Notes: a model not told the origin generated them from the sequence alone. Shown: positions 1 to 8,615, counted from the stretch's first letter. The stretch is 64,000 nucleotides of DNA from Paracholeplasma morum (GCF_016907055.1 NZ_JAFBBG010000004.1:62001-126000), one strand, 5' to 3'. Numbers and translations: made by a program.

Positions 1-49
1 TAATGGGTCTCTTTGGGAAAGGTTTAATCGCTCTAGACAGTCTATTCAT
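1..49 (-). CDS. Start of an unidentified gene running off the left edge
   Basis: Only the first 16 codons are in the window (ATG at 47-49, beginning MNRLSRAIKPFP). The start is supported by a strong ribosome binding site (GGAGG, 55-59 on the complement) and by a near-consensus promoter further upstream. I cannot recognise the family from so few residues. The CcpA/LacI-type operator over its promoter suggests a carbon-source gene, but that is inference. Confidence 0.6.
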   Translation of the reverse strand, partial: MNRLSRAIKPFPKRPI

Positions 50-121
50 GAGTACCTCCAACATACTAATTGATATCTGCGTTAGCCGTTTGTATATGCG
101 AACACCGTTTAATTACACTTA

Positions 122-158
122 ATTGTAACAAATAATTTTTAGTGTGTCAACGGTTTCA
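122..158 (-). promoter_or_regulatory. Promoter with overlapping cre-like operator for the left-edge gene
   Basis: Read on the minus strand: TTGACA (145-150), a 17-base spacer, then TACAAT (122-127). The 14-mer TGAAACCGTTGACA (145-158) fits the Bacillus cre consensus TGWNANCGNTNWCA at every fixed position and covers the -35 box. A weaker relative, TGTAAACGTTTTAG, lies at 169-182 on the plus strand. A CcpA or LacI-family repressor would block RNA polymerase here. The site match is seen; the identity of the regulator is inferred. Confidence 0.65.
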
Positions 159-273
159 TGGATTTTTATGTAAACGTTTTAGTTTTGATTGGTTTTTTGA
201 TTTTAAACTGTCGATAAGTGAGTGTTTATAAATGGGTTTTTCTATAGAAGTCTAAATTTATAGACGGTTTATT

Positions 274-301
274 AATAAAAAAACGCACAAAATGTGCGTT
301 T
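274..301 (-). terminator. Rho-independent terminator after the aldo/keto reductase
   Basis: The stem AACGCACA/TGTGCGTT (282-300) with a short loop is followed on the minus strand by a run of T. It overlaps the stop codon of the reductase gene and closes the operon that starts near 4.3 kb. Confidence 0.85.
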
Positions 302-1148
302 AGAACTGTTTTACAAATGAGTTATTATCAGGGTCTGTATAGACTCTTCTACCTCTATTTAAGGCATTAATTGCTTCAATATCCGTTTTATCTAGAGTGA
401 TATTTAGGCTCATAAAATTCTCTTTTATGCGTTTAGGCGTTACAGATTTTGGGATCATAAAGATGTTTCTTGCAAGTCCCCAACTAATAATAATCTGCGC
501 TACTGTTGCGTTATATTTTGATGCTATTTCTGATAAAGGCTTAAAGAATGGGCCATTTATATCAAAGACTTCACCTTTCATAAAAGGGCCATAAGAAATC
601 AAAGCGATGTTTTTTTGATTAAGATAGTTTTGTAATGGTAATTGATATAAACCAGGATGTAATTCGACTTGATTTGCCATAGGATAAATGCTGGCAATCT
701 TTAGAACCGATTCAAGGTGATGAATCTTAAAGTTTGAAACACCGATTGCTCTAGCTTTTTTATTCTTGTAACAAACTTCCATGCCTTTCCAAGTTTGTTG
801 GTTTAAAGCATCTGATGGACTTGGCCAGTGGATTAGATATAAATCTACATAATCTAGTCCTAATTTCTGTAATGAAATATCTAGTTCATCAATCGCTTCT
901 TGATAGCCTAATTTGGTTGCAGAGAGTTTAGTTGTAATAAATAATTCTTCTCTTGGGATATTAGAATCCTTAATGGCTCTCCCGACAGATTCTTCATTTC
1001 CATAGAGTTGAGCGGTATCGATATGTCTATACCCAATGCTTAATGCTTCTAGAACCGTATCATACGCTTCAGGTCCATCGCCTACTTTGAATGTTCCAAT
1101 TCCAAGGATTGGCATTTCTACTCCATTTGATAGTTTTCTTGAGTACAT
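300..1148 (-). CDS. Aldo/keto reductase
   Basis: A 282-residue NAD(P)H-dependent aldo/keto reductase, the usual length for the family. The catalytic tetrad is visible: Asp44 and Tyr49 (HIDTAQLYGNE), Lys73 (ITTKL) and His106 (YLIHWPSP). The N-terminal MPILGIGTF and the C-terminal IPKSV cofactor-binding segments are also present. It resembles the YtbE/YvgN-like (AKR5) branch, which reduces glyoxals and other small aldehydes; the substrate cannot be told from sequence. It starts at ATG behind AGGAGG and lies 12 bases after the M42 peptidase gene, as the last gene of a minus-strand run that ends in a good terminator. No signal peptide, so cytoplasmic. Confidence 0.93.
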   Translation of the reverse strand: MYSRKLSNGVEMPILGIGTFKVGDGPEAYDTVLEALSIGYRHIDTAQLYGNEESVGRAIKDSNIPREELFITTKLSATKLGYQEAIDELDISLQKLGLDYVDLYLIHWPSPSDALNQQTWKGMEVCYKNKKARAIGVSNFKIHHLESVLKIASIYPMANQVELHPGLYQLPLQNYLNQKNIALISYGPFMKGEVFDINGPFFKPLSEIASKYNATVAQIIISWGLARNIFMIPKSVTPKRIKENFMSLNITLDKTDIEAINALNRGRRVYTDPDNNSFVKQF

Positions 1149-1160
1149 CGTAATCCTCCT

Positions 1161-2219
1161 TTATAATACTGGATTTTGAAAATATGCTATTTGTTCATTT
1201 GTAAGATTATTAATTAAAGCTCGTGCCATTAGAAAAGCTGCTTGATGGTCTCTTAAATCAAACATCGCAACGGTTGAATGGATATATCTGGCTGGAAGAC
1301 CAATTGTTGTTGCAATAATCCCATCGTTAGAATCTAATGCTCTAGCAGCATCAGTGCCACCTTTTGCAATATATACTTGATGTTTGATTTGATTATTAGC
1401 AGCAACTTCTTTGAAATAATTGAATAATTTTGGACCCATGATGTTTCTCGGATCAAATAAACGAATCAAGAACCCATCACCCATTTTACCGGATGATTTG
1501 GAATCTAGTAAGTCGTTAAGCGGAGAGGCATCCATGGCGATAAACATATCAGGTTTAAACTTAAACACAGCGGTTCCTGCACCTCTCAGTCCCACTTCTT
1601 CTTGAACGGTTGCCCCAATGATTAAATGAAAATCGAGTTCAATATCAGCGTAATCTCTTATGAGTTCTAGTGCCATGCCACAACCCCAACGGTTGTCTAC
1701 TGCTTTTGACATTACTTTGGTTTGATCATAATTATATGAAAATACGTTATTGGATAAGACCATATCGCCAACATTAACACCTGCGTTTGCAACAACCTCT
1801 TTTGAGTTTGCTCCAATGTCTAACACAAGGTCATCAAATGAAACAGACTGACTCTTCGATAAATGTGGTGGAATTGATCCGATTATGCCTGGGACTCTAC
1901 CGTTTTTAGTCTCAATAAATAATTGTTGAGAAATAAACACTTCCGGCACTAGTCCACCAATAGGGATGACTTTAATCGCACCATTATCGAATATTTGGGA
2001 AACCATTAATCCTACTTCATCCATATGACCAGCAAACATCACAGTCTTGGCATTAGGATTTTTTGAACGTTTGATCCCAAAAATACTACCTAAGTTATCA
2101 GTTTCGATTTCAAATGAAGGGTATTTCTTCATTTCTTCATACATGATTTTAAATACAGAATGTTCATAAGCAGAAATACCACTTGCGGACATTAGTTTTT
2201 CATAAATTGGATTTAACAT
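1161..2219 (-). CDS. M42 family metallo-aminopeptidase
   Basis: A 352-residue M42 peptidase, normal length. Members form tetrahedral dodecamers that trim peptides in the cytoplasm with two metal ions. Visible landmarks are the metal ligands His65 and Asp67 (AGHMDEVGLM), the catalytic Glu pair in ATVQEEVGLRGA near residue 210, the DASP segment, and the C-terminal HS of RYIHSTVAMFD. The PDZ-like insert expected between metal sites is present (about 70-170). Some members were historically labelled endoglucanases; nothing here supports cellulase activity. The ATG overlaps the trmB stop by one base (TAATG), so the two are probably translationally coupled. Confidence 0.93.
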   Translation of the reverse strand: MLNPIYEKLMSASGISAYEHSVFKIMYEEMKKYPSFEIETDNLGSIFGIKRSKNPNAKTVMFAGHMDEVGLMVSQIFDNGAIKVIPIGGLVPEVFISQQLFIETKNGRVPGIIGSIPPHLSKSQSVSFDDLVLDIGANSKEVVANAGVNVGDMVLSNNVFSYNYDQTKVMSKAVDNRWGCGMALELIRDYADIELDFHLIIGATVQEEVGLRGAGTAVFKFKPDMFIAMDASPLNDLLDSKSSGKMGDGFLIRLFDPRNIMGPKLFNYFKEVAANNQIKHQVYIAKGGTDAARALDSNDGIIATTIGLPARYIHSTVAMFDLRDHQAAFLMARALINNLTNEQIAYFQNPVL

Positions 2220-2815
2220 TATTTCCTCCTTGCGATAAACCCATATATTGGGCCATTGGCGCGTTTTTTCATTTCATATTCTGAAATAGCTTCTCTGACA
2301 GGGGCATTATTATGCTGCCAAATCAACTCAAAGTTTGACTCTTTTAGATATTCAAGTGAATCCGTAAATAGCGATTCATGATCCGTTCTTACTTCCAGTT
2401 CACCTTTTTCTACCAAGATTTGTTCGTAAATTTCCAAAAAGCTCTTGGCTGTAAGACGTCTTTTATGATGTCTAGCCTTTGGCCATGGATCAGAAAAGTT
2501 CAAATAGATTTTTGATACCGATTTTGGTTCAAAAAATAATAACAAATCTTTTGCATCTATAGGAATGATTGCTAAATTAGGAAGCTGTAAAACTTCTTGT
2601 TTCTCAAGGATTCTATAGCACACATTTAAGTCTCTTTCCATCGCAACATAGTAGAACTCTCTATGGATATCCGCAAGTTCAGTGATAAACTTACCTTTCC
2701 CTGAGCCAATTTCTAAATGGATCGGTTTATCAGACTTAATTATGGTTGGTTCTTTTATGATTAATGGGGAGTTAACAATACTCTCCTTAGCTTGCTTTAC
2801 TTTCTTTGTTCTCAC
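2219..2815 (-). CDS. trmB: tRNA (guanine-N7-)-methyltransferase
   Basis: A 198-residue class I SAM methyltransferase that makes m7G46 in tRNA. The SAM loop LEIGSGKGKF (about 31-40) and the family signature NFSDPWPKARHHKRRL (about 107-122) identify it with confidence. The first codon is GTG, and the start overlaps the end of the DUF368 gene by 29 bases without a strong ribosome binding site, so it is probably translated by coupling. The N-terminal 25 residues are lysine-rich, as in bacterial TrmB. The product is cytoplasmic. Confidence 0.95.
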   Translation of the reverse strand: MRTKKVKQAKESIVNSPLIIKEPTIIKSDKPIHLEIGSGKGKFITELADIHREFYYVAMERDLNVCYRILEKQEVLQLPNLAIIPIDAKDLLLFFEPKSVSKIYLNFSDPWPKARHHKRRLTAKSFLEIYEQILVEKGELEVRTDHESLFTDSLEYLKESNFELIWQHNNAPVREAISEYEMKKRANGPIYGFIARRK

Positions 2816-3680
2816 TTTTTACAATTATGACATATGCAAGATATGCCGCTCCTATCATTAATGGTAACCCCACAATTATCTCAATTGGGTTGGTTTTTAT
2901 TATTGGGTTGGATTCGTTTAATAAATAGATGATTGCATAAGGACTTGATACAACCAATCCAAACACGATGGCAAAAAACATATTCGCATGGTGTATTATT
3001 ACCCATTTGGTTGCTTTCGAGAATAAAACTGCACCAACTAAGAAACCAATTCCTAGTAAAGCTACAGGCACTATTAACTCAATAACAGCAGGCACATCAA
3101 ATGAAATGATTGCCTTGAAGAAATCCTTTGTTACATCTAAAACATGGGCGTAATACCCAATTATTAATAGAACCATTGATCCGCTTACACCCGGGATAAT
3201 CATCGTTACTGCAGTAATAATTCCTACAATAAATAACATAATATAATAAAGAATCCCCGATTGAATTCCGCCTTTTGATGTTAGTAAAGGCAGTATTACA
3301 ATTACAGCTATCGATATGATAAATCCAATGATATTGGGCATTTTGTAAAACCTGTGCTCTACTTCTTTGTAAATTGGTTTTAACCCACCAATGATGAACC
3401 CTACAAATAGGAATGTAGTGATGAATGGCACTTTTTCATAGCCATAAGAAATCACAAATACACCGATAACAACCCCTAAGATTACACCTATTAATATGAA
3501 AAATAAATCCCTTATCGCTTTAATCGGATGTTTAGGAAAATCAGCAATTGCTGAAATTAGCTTATCATATATTTTAAAAATGACGGCCATTGTGCCGCCA
3601 CTTACTCCAGGAATCACATTTGCTAATCCAATGAATGACCCCTTGATTATGTCGAAAACTTTATTCATAAATAACGCCAA
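2787..3680 (-). CDS. DUF368 membrane protein, PopT-like undecaprenyl-phosphate translocase
   Basis: A 297-residue polytopic membrane protein with about eight hydrophobic segments. Both DUF368 hallmark repeats are present: ANVIPGVSGGTMAVI near residue 21 and MIIPGVSGSMVLLI near residue 163. DUF368 proteins (PopT) have been shown to return undecaprenyl phosphate across the membrane. A TTG start at 3678-3680 has AAAGGA at proper spacing; the next ATG (3666-3668) has none, so I keep the TTG, although it overlaps ptsH by 20 bases. The recycling phosphatase gene uppP lies 700 bases away, divergently. Together they point to a polyprenyl lipid-carrier cycle. Family assignment is firm; transport activity is inferred. 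Confidence 0.9.
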   Translation of the reverse strand: MALFMNKVFDIIKGSFIGLANVIPGVSGGTMAVIFKIYDKLISAIADFPKHPIKAIRDLFFILIGVILGVVIGVFVISYGYEKVPFITTFLFVGFIIGGLKPIYKEVEHRFYKMPNIIGFIISIAVIVILPLLTSKGGIQSGILYYIMLFIVGIITAVTMIIPGVSGSMVLLIIGYYAHVLDVTKDFFKAIISFDVPAVIELIVPVALLGIGFLVGAVLFSKATKWVIIHHANMFFAIVFGLVVSSPYAIIYLLNESNPIIKTNPIEIIVGLPLMIGAAYLAYVIIVKSENKESKAS

Positions 3681-3933
3681 GGTTGTCCTTTATTAGTAAA
3701 TTCGTTATTGCTTCTAATGCTTCTTGTTCATCTTCACCTGAGGTTCTGATTGTAAATGTTGCAGCTTTATAAATGCCTAGTGACATTACACCCATAATAG
3801 ACTTCATGTCAACCGAGCGGTTATTTGCAATTAACCAAACATCACTCTTAAATTTCATTGCTTGAGTGACAAGGTTTGTTGCTGGTCTAGCATGAATTCC
3901 ATTTTCTGCGATTACTTTAAATGTTCTTTCCAT
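3661..3933 (-). CDS. ptsH: HPr phosphocarrier protein
   Basis: A 90-residue HPr. The active-site His14 sits in ENGIHARPAT, and the regulatory serine region KSIMGVMSLG places Ser45 where HPr kinase acts in Bacillota. HPr passes phosphate from enzyme I to sugar-specific EII proteins; HPr(Ser-P) also serves as CcpA corepressor. It is slightly longer than usual at the C-terminus (NLGVIYE). It lies two bases after an EIIB-like membrane protein and overlaps the DUF368 start. No ptsI is in the window, which is common since ptsH can be separate. The cre-like site at the left edge fits an HPr/CcpA system. Confidence 0.93.
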   Translation of the reverse strand: MERTFKVIAENGIHARPATNLVTQAMKFKSDVWLIANNRSVDMKSIMGVMSLGIYKAATFTIRTSGEDEQEALEAITNLLIKDNLGVIYE

Positions 3934-3935
3934 TA

Positions 3936-4304
3936 TTACACCTCTTTTTCCAATGCTTCTTTAATTTGTTTCGGGTCAAATTCAAATGTTAATGTTATTT
4001 CTTTACCTTTTACAAATAACCCTTCTTTTGAGAAGCCTTTTAATAGTTTTAAGTCAGTACTTTTAACATCTTTAACTAAAAACTTAACACGATTGTGTTC
4101 AATTTTAATTGAATCTAAGTTTCCTTTTTCTACACCTAACGCTTCTTTCAATAAAGAGATATGTGCTATCGTTAATTCGTTTTTATGATTGGTTGTTTTC
4201 TTTTGGTGACGTAAGTATAGGTTTAAACTTACAATTACAACTAAAGAACAAATCAGTATTATGCTTATGATCATCGTTGAATCAATATTAATTGATAAAA
4301 TCAT
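3936..4304 (-). CDS. Membrane-anchored PTS EIIB-like protein lacking the active cysteine
   Basis: 122 residues: one N-terminal membrane segment (about 10-30), a basic turn (RHQKK), then a domain of about 75 residues. The domain shape (LLKEALG, SIKIEHNRVKFLVKD, LKLLKGFSKEGLFVKG) follows glucose-type PTS EIIB, where an alternating beta-alpha fold carries a phosphorylated Cys before a TRLR segment. Here that stretch reads SIKIEHNRVKF, so the cysteine and the TRLR arginine pattern are replaced. It cannot carry phosphate in the usual way. As the first gene of the HPr operon it may be an HPr- or EII-binding membrane protein. The EIIB resemblance is by eye; treat it as a hypothesis. Confidence 0.6.
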   Translation of the reverse strand: MILSINIDSTMIISIILICSLVVIVSLNLYLRHQKKTTNHKNELTIAHISLLKEALGVEKGNLDSIKIEHNRVKFLVKDVKSTDLKLLKGFSKEGLFVKGKEITLTFEFDPKQIKEALEKEV

Positions 4305-4385
4305 GGCATCACCCCTCCATTATGATTATAAAGTGAATAACGTTTTTTTACAAGTAAATATATGAAGACATTACTTCAAAAATCA

Positions 4386-4407
4386 TGTTATAATCTCAAA
4401 TGAGGTG
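4386..4407 (+). promoter_or_regulatory. Extended -10 promoter and RBS of uppP
   Basis: TGTTATAAT (4386-4394) is an extended -10 element. The -35 region is weak (AAGACA at 4365-4370). GAGGTG at 4402-4407 lies just before the ATG at 4413. Confidence 0.6.
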
Positions 4408-4412
4408 TTAAC

Positions 4413-5231
4413 ATGAATAGAATTGTCGAACTAATAAAATACTTAGCTTTAGGTGTTATTCAAGGAATTACAGAAATCTTACCTGTATCTAGCAGTGGAC
4501 ACCTAGTTTTATTCCAACATATCTTTGGTTTAAAACTCCCTGGTCTTGGTTTTGAAATGTTTACAAACATGGCGTCATTGATTGCGATGATCGTGTATTT
4601 TAGAAAAGACATCTGGGCATTAATCATTGGAGATATCAAGTTTGTCTTCAAGAAAGATCAAAGTCATAAAGAGTCGTTTGAATATACAGTTAAGCTTGTG
4701 ATTGCAATTATACCAATAGGAATTGCAGGTCTTCTATTTAAAGACTACATGGATCAATTTAAGAGTTTACTGAGCATCGGAATCGCTTTGATGGTAACTG
4801 GATTACTTTTATTTTCAATATATAAGAAAAGCATATCAGATGATGGTAAAACTGAGATAACCTATCAAGATGCGCTTGCGATTGGACTCGTTCAATCTGT
4901 TGCTATTCTTCCAGGTGTATCTAGAAGTGGATCAACCATTGTTGGTGGATTGTTTCGCAAAATTTCTATAAAGTCCTTACTGAAATTCTCATTCTTATGT
5001 TATATCATTATTTCTATTCCAACTTCACTGCTGTCTATTCTTGACTTAATAGATTCCAATGAATCGATTGACTATCTTGGCTATTTCTTAGCATTTGGCA
5101 TTACATTAATAACAACCTATATTACTGCAACCTTGGTTATGAGTAAACTAAAAACTAAACACTTACTATATTTTAGTATATACGTGTGCACCGTAGGTAT
5201 ACTTGCGCTAATTAGTCATTTTATTTTCTAA
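4413..5231 (+). CDS. uppP: Undecaprenyl-diphosphate phosphatase
   Basis: A 272-residue integral membrane protein of the BacA/UppP family, full length. The two conserved catalytic loops are clear: GVIQGITEILPVSSSGHLVL near residue 15 and LPGVSRSGSTIV near residue 165. It removes one phosphate from undecaprenyl pyrophosphate at the outer face of the membrane, giving the carrier used for wall and surface polymers. About eight membrane helices are predictable. It is transcribed alone, divergently from the HPr operon, and ends in a clear terminator. In a cell without peptidoglycan its use would be for glycolipids or other surface glycans. Confidence 0.95.
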   Translation: MNRIVELIKYLALGVIQGITEILPVSSSGHLVLFQHIFGLKLPGLGFEMFTNMASLIAMIVYFRKDIWALIIGDIKFVFKKDQSHKESFEYTVKLVIAIIPIGIAGLLFKDYMDQFKSLLSIGIALMVTGLLLFSIYKKSISDDGKTEITYQDALAIGLVQSVAILPGVSRSGSTIVGGLFRKISIKSLLKFSFLCYIIISIPTSLLSILDLIDSNESIDYLGYFLAFGITLITTYITATLVMSKLKTKHLLYFSIYVCTVGILALISHFIF

Positions 5232-5266
5232 AGGGAGATATAAATCCTGCTTAAAAATACATATTC

Positions 5267-5291
5267 AAAAGGCTTTCAATAGCCTTTTTTT
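5267..5291 (+). terminator. Terminator of uppP
   Basis: The stem AAAAGGCT/AGCCTTTT with loop TTCAAT is followed by T7. Confidence 0.85.
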
Positions 5292-5347
5292 GTTTTCTAA
5301 GAAAGACTATTAATATTTTAATCTCGTAACGTTATCGCTTCATATAT

Positions 5348-5377
5348 AAAACAGCCACTATTCTTCTAAAATAGTGG
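5348..5377 (-). terminator. Terminator-like hairpin after queA
   Basis: CCACTATT (5355-5362) and AATAGTGG (5370-5377) form a perfect 8-bp stem. On the minus strand it is followed by CTGTTTTATATA, a weak U-tract. It ends the ruvA-ruvB-queA unit. Confidence 0.6.
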
Positions 5378-5383
5378 TGTAAA

Positions 5384-6403
5384 TTATTTAATAAACATTG
5401 CATCCCCAAATGAGAAAAAACGATACTCATTTTCTACAGCTTCATTATAGGCTTTTAAGATCAAATCACGGTTGCTAAAAGCAGATACCAACATAATCAA
5501 AGTCGATTTTGGAAGATGGAAATTAGTAATCAGTGCCCCAATGGTTTTAAATTGATATCCAGGATAAATAAAGATGCTTGTGCGACTGGCTCCTGAATGA
5601 AATTGGTTGTCTTTAAAATTGGATTCCAAAGTTCTTACGGTGGTTGTTCCAACTGCAACGATACGCTTGTTCATTTTGATCGCATCATTTAGCATTTCTG
5701 CTTCTTTTTCTCCTATTGAGTAAGCCTCTTCATGCATATGATGGTCTTGAAGGTTTTCTACGGTGGTAGGCCTAAATGTCCCTAAACCAACATGAAGTGT
5801 CACTTCAATAATTGGAATGTTTTTCGCTTTAATGCTTAAAAGCAAGTCTTTCGTAAAATGAAGTCCAGCTGTTGGTGCGGCAGCGCTTCCGATTTCTTTA
5901 GCATATACGGTTTGGTAACGGTCTTTTTCTTCAAGTCGTTCATGAATATACGGTGGCAATGGCATTTGACCTAACTGGTCTAATACCTCATAAAATATGC
6001 CTTCATGAATCATCTCGAAGGACTTAATCCCTTCTTCTTTTTCAAAAACGCATTTGGCTTTCAATATGCCATTTCCAAATGATACAATTGTGCCTACTTT
6101 AACCCTTCTTCCAGGTTTTACTAACGCATCCCAAAGACCGTTTTGTTGTTCTAGTAGTAACAGTTCAATCAAAGCATCTGTTTCTTCTTTTTGGCCGATG
6201 AGTCTTGCAGGCATGACTTTAGTATTATTAACGACCAAAACGTCATTACTCGTCAGTTCGTCTAAAATGCTTTTAAACGTTGTGTGTGTTAAATCATGAG
6301 TCTTTCTATCAACAATTAGTAATCGTGACTCATCGCGCTTTAAGAGCGGGTGTTGAGCAATAAGTCTTTCAGGTAAATCAAAATCAAAATCGCTTGTTTT
6401 CAT
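5384..6403 (-). CDS. queA: S-adenosylmethionine:tRNA ribosyltransferase-isomerase
   Basis: A 339-residue QueA, normal length. It transfers the ribosyl part of SAM to preQ1 in the anticodon loop of tRNA to make epoxyqueuosine. Family landmarks are the N-terminal LPERLIAQHPLLKRDESRLL, the central SAAAPTAGLHFT, TLHVGLGTFRP, and the C-terminal YRFFSFGDAMFI. Its ATG overlaps the ruvB stop (TAATG). The ruvA-ruvB-queA order is standard in Bacillota. No preQ1 riboswitch precedes the unit. Confidence 0.97.
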   Translation of the reverse strand: MKTSDFDFDLPERLIAQHPLLKRDESRLLIVDRKTHDLTHTTFKSILDELTSNDVLVVNNTKVMPARLIGQKEETDALIELLLLEQQNGLWDALVKPGRRVKVGTIVSFGNGILKAKCVFEKEEGIKSFEMIHEGIFYEVLDQLGQMPLPPYIHERLEEKDRYQTVYAKEIGSAAAPTAGLHFTKDLLLSIKAKNIPIIEVTLHVGLGTFRPTTVENLQDHHMHEEAYSIGEKEAEMLNDAIKMNKRIVAVGTTTVRTLESNFKDNQFHSGASRTSIFIYPGYQFKTIGALITNFHLPKSTLIMLVSAFSNRDLILKAYNEAVENEYRFFSFGDAMFIK

Positions 6404-7413
6404 TATTCAAATAATCCTTTTAAGTATTTTTTACCTAGTGCATCATAACTTTTTTGTAGAGCTACTCTACCTCTAGCAGTTCTCTTGATAAAGCCTTCTT
6501 GCAAGAGATAGGGTTCATACACATCTTCAACGGTGGTGATTTCTTCACCGATGGTTGCCGCAAGCGATTCAAGTCCTACCGGTCCCCCACCAAATTTATC
6601 AATAATGGCTGATAGGTAGCGTTTATCCGTATGATCAAGTCCGTTTGAGGAAATTCCAAGTTTTTCTAGAGCGTGATTCGTAATTTCTCTAGAAATATCC
6701 CCATCTCCAATGATTTCAGCAAAATCCCTTACACGTCTGAATAAACGGTTAGCGATACGCGGCGTTCCACGCGAGCGCTTAGCCAGTTCAGTGACAGCAT
6801 CTTCAAAAATGCTTGTTTTATATACACTTGAAGTACGTTTGATGATTTTTGCTAAATCGTCTATCGTATAAAACGATAGTCTTAAAACAACACCAAAGCG
6901 ATCTCTCAATGGTGCAGATAAGTCCCCGAATCTAGTGGTTGCACCAACAAGAGTAAATGGTGGCAAATCAATTCTTATGGACCTTGTTTGTTGATCTTTA
7001 CCAATCACTATATCAATGACATAATCTTCCATTGCTGAATATAAAACCTCTTCGACTACTCTAGGTAGTCTATGGATTTCATCGATAAAGAGTACATCTC
7101 CTGGTTCTAAAGATGTCAAAATAGCGGCTAGATCACCACTTCTCTCAATGGCTGGTCCTGAAGTTACTTTGATGTTGACACCCATTTCATTGGCTACGAT
7201 TTGTGCAAGTGTAGTTTTCCCAAGTCCAGGAGGCCCATAAAATAAAATATGGTCCATAGTTTCATTACGTTTTAGGGCAGCTTTGATGTATACATCTAAC
7301 ATTTCTTTAATGTCTTTTTGCCCAATATATTCACTTAGTTTTTGAGGTCTTAGAGACTGGTCTTCATCCTCTTTAACCGCAAGACTGGTTATCAGTCTTT
7401 CATCTGTCTTCAT
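6403..7413 (-). CDS. ruvB: Holliday junction branch migration helicase RuvB
   Basis: A 336-residue AAA+ motor for Holliday junction migration. It has Walker [14 protein letters not shown] (about residue 59), Walker [12 protein letters not shown], the sensor segment [18 protein letters not shown], and the C-terminal winged helix with the [13 protein letters not shown] motif that contacts DNA. It lies 8 bases after ruvA and overlaps queA by one base. No anomalies. Confidence 0.98.
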   Translation of the reverse strand: MKTDERLITSLAVKEDEDQSLRPQKLSEYIGQKDIKEMLDVYIKAALKRNETMDHILFYGPPGLGKTTLAQIVANEMGVNIKVTSGPAIERSGDLAAILTSLEPGDVLFIDEIHRLPRVVEEVLYSAMEDYVIDIVIGKDQQTRSIRIDLPPFTLVGATTRFGDLSAPLRDRFGVVLRLSFYTIDDLAKIIKRTSSVYKTSIFEDAVTELAKRSRGTPRIANRLFRRVRDFAEIIGDGDISREITNHALEKLGISSNGLDHTDKRYLSAIIDKFGGGPVGLESLAATIGEEITTVEDVYEPYLLQEGFIKRTARGRVALQKSYDALGKKYLKGLFE

Positions 7414-7421
7414 TTAGTCAC

Positions 7422-7976
7422 CTATTTCATTAATAACATTAAAGCTTGCTTAATCATTTGATCGATTGGTAGAGTATCATCAATCTTAGGAAGAATCTTC
7501 TTAAGTTCAGACTGTGAGTATCCTAAAGCCATTAGCGCTTCTTTGACTTCAGATTCCGTCACGTTTGTGATCTTTAGCGCTTTTTTCTCCAGTTTTCCAC
7601 GTAAATCAAGGATGATTTGTTGTGCACTCTTCGGACCTATCCCAGGAAACTTAGTTAAATACTTAACGTCTTGTTGATCGATGGCAAAAAGGATATCATC
7701 TGGTTTACCATAAGCAAGTATGGACAACCCACTCTTTGGACCTATCCCTGAGACGCTAATTAAGTCAATAAACAAGTTTCTAGCTTCTTTTGATTCAAAT
7801 CCATAAAGCGTTTCAGCATCTTCCCTAACATAGTGATGAATGTGTATTTTCACTTCATCGTTTAAATGGTATGCATAAGGGTTTGGCGTAATAATTAAAT
7901 AGCCAATACCTCGATTATCTAATACGATATTTGTTGGATTAATTTCGACGACTGTACCCGTAATATAACTAAACAT
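7422..7976 (-). CDS. ruvA: Holliday junction DNA helicase subunit RuvA
   Basis: 184 residues from the ATG at 7974-7976 (MFSYITGTVVEI). A longer reading frame begins at GTG 7986-7988, but that GTG is part of the ribosome binding site GAGGTG (7981-7986), so the inner ATG is the true start. The N-terminal OB fold, two helix-hairpin-helix motifs (LISVSGIGPKSGLSIL and LTKFPGIGPKSAQQII) and a C-terminal RuvB-binding domain ending near residue 184 are all visible. RuvA tetramers hold the four-way junction for RuvB. Confidence 0.96.
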   Translation of the reverse strand: MFSYITGTVVEINPTNIVLDNRGIGYLIITPNPYAYHLNDEVKIHIHHYVREDAETLYGFESKEARNLFIDLISVSGIGPKSGLSILAYGKPDDILFAIDQQDVKYLTKFPGIGPKSAQQIILDLRGKLEKKALKITNVTESEVKEALMALGYSQSELKKILPKIDDTLPIDQMIKQALMLLMK

Positions 7977-8001
7977 TGTGCACCTCACTATATATGTATC
8001 A

Positions 8002-8595
8002 TTATCTTTTAAAGTTTTCTTTCTTTTCTAATACAATTTGATTGATATGATTTGAAAAAATCACCTCAAACCCAATCTTCTTTGATATCACTTTGAATGA
8101 TTGATCATCATAAAAAGTATAATGCGTTTTATCCCTTAAGTACCACCAATTATCAAGATTTTCCTTAGGGATAAATTCTGTTTGAATGATCAAACGTCCT
8201 TGATGGTTTAACATCTTGAATAATCGCTCAAACTCTTCATAGGGATCTTTAAAGTGTTCGACAACTTCGATTAACCAGATGGTATCATACTGTTTCATCA
8301 ATACTATAGGATCATTATGAAAATACTTATCGTAAACTGCTAAGTTCTTTTCAGTTATTTTTTTCATAGCTGCAAACTCTCCACAGCCAAAATCTAAATG
8401 ATTATCACCGATGAGAAATCTACTGATAAACTCATCATAAATTCGCTTTTGATAGGCCATATAATCGGGATTGTCCAAACCATTATTATGGCTTCGGTAA
8501 CGAACGTATTCATCCTGTTCATTTAAATGAAGTGTCTCTTCTTTATAGAGTAAGCCCGATTCTTTATCCTTAATTAAATTCATCGTTTTTTCCAT
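8002..8595 (-). CDS. Class I SAM-dependent methyltransferase
   Basis: 197 residues from the ATG at 8593-8595, preceded by AGGTG. An upstream ATG (8614-8616) is excluded because the TATAAT box directly abuts it. The SAM-binding loop is HLDFGCGEFAAMKK (about 72-85), followed by an acidic strand end and WLIEVVEHFKDP, the pattern of Methyltransf_23/UbiG-like enzymes that act on small molecules or lipids. The substrate is unknown. It lies upstream of ruvA on the same strand, with 26 bases between. No membrane segment. Confidence 0.8.
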   Translation of the reverse strand: MEKTMNLIKDKESGLLYKEETLHLNEQDEYVRYRSHNNGLDNPDYMAYQKRIYDEFISRFLIGDNHLDFGCGEFAAMKKITEKNLAVYDKYFHNDPIVLMKQYDTIWLIEVVEHFKDPYEEFERLFKMLNHQGRLIIQTEFIPKENLDNWWYLRDKTHYTFYDDQSFKVISKKIGFEVIFSNHINQIVLEKKENFKR

Positions 8596-8615
8596 AGTTT
8601 CACCTAACAAAACCA

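Noticed and set aside
3862-4188. 108-codon plus-strand frame opposite ptsH and the EIIB-like gene
   Set aside because: Antisense to two well-supported genes, with no promoter or ribosome binding site.
7977-8001. preQ1 riboswitch for the ruvA-ruvB-queA unit
   Set aside because: No leader of suitable length or motif; the genes follow a methyltransferase gene closely.
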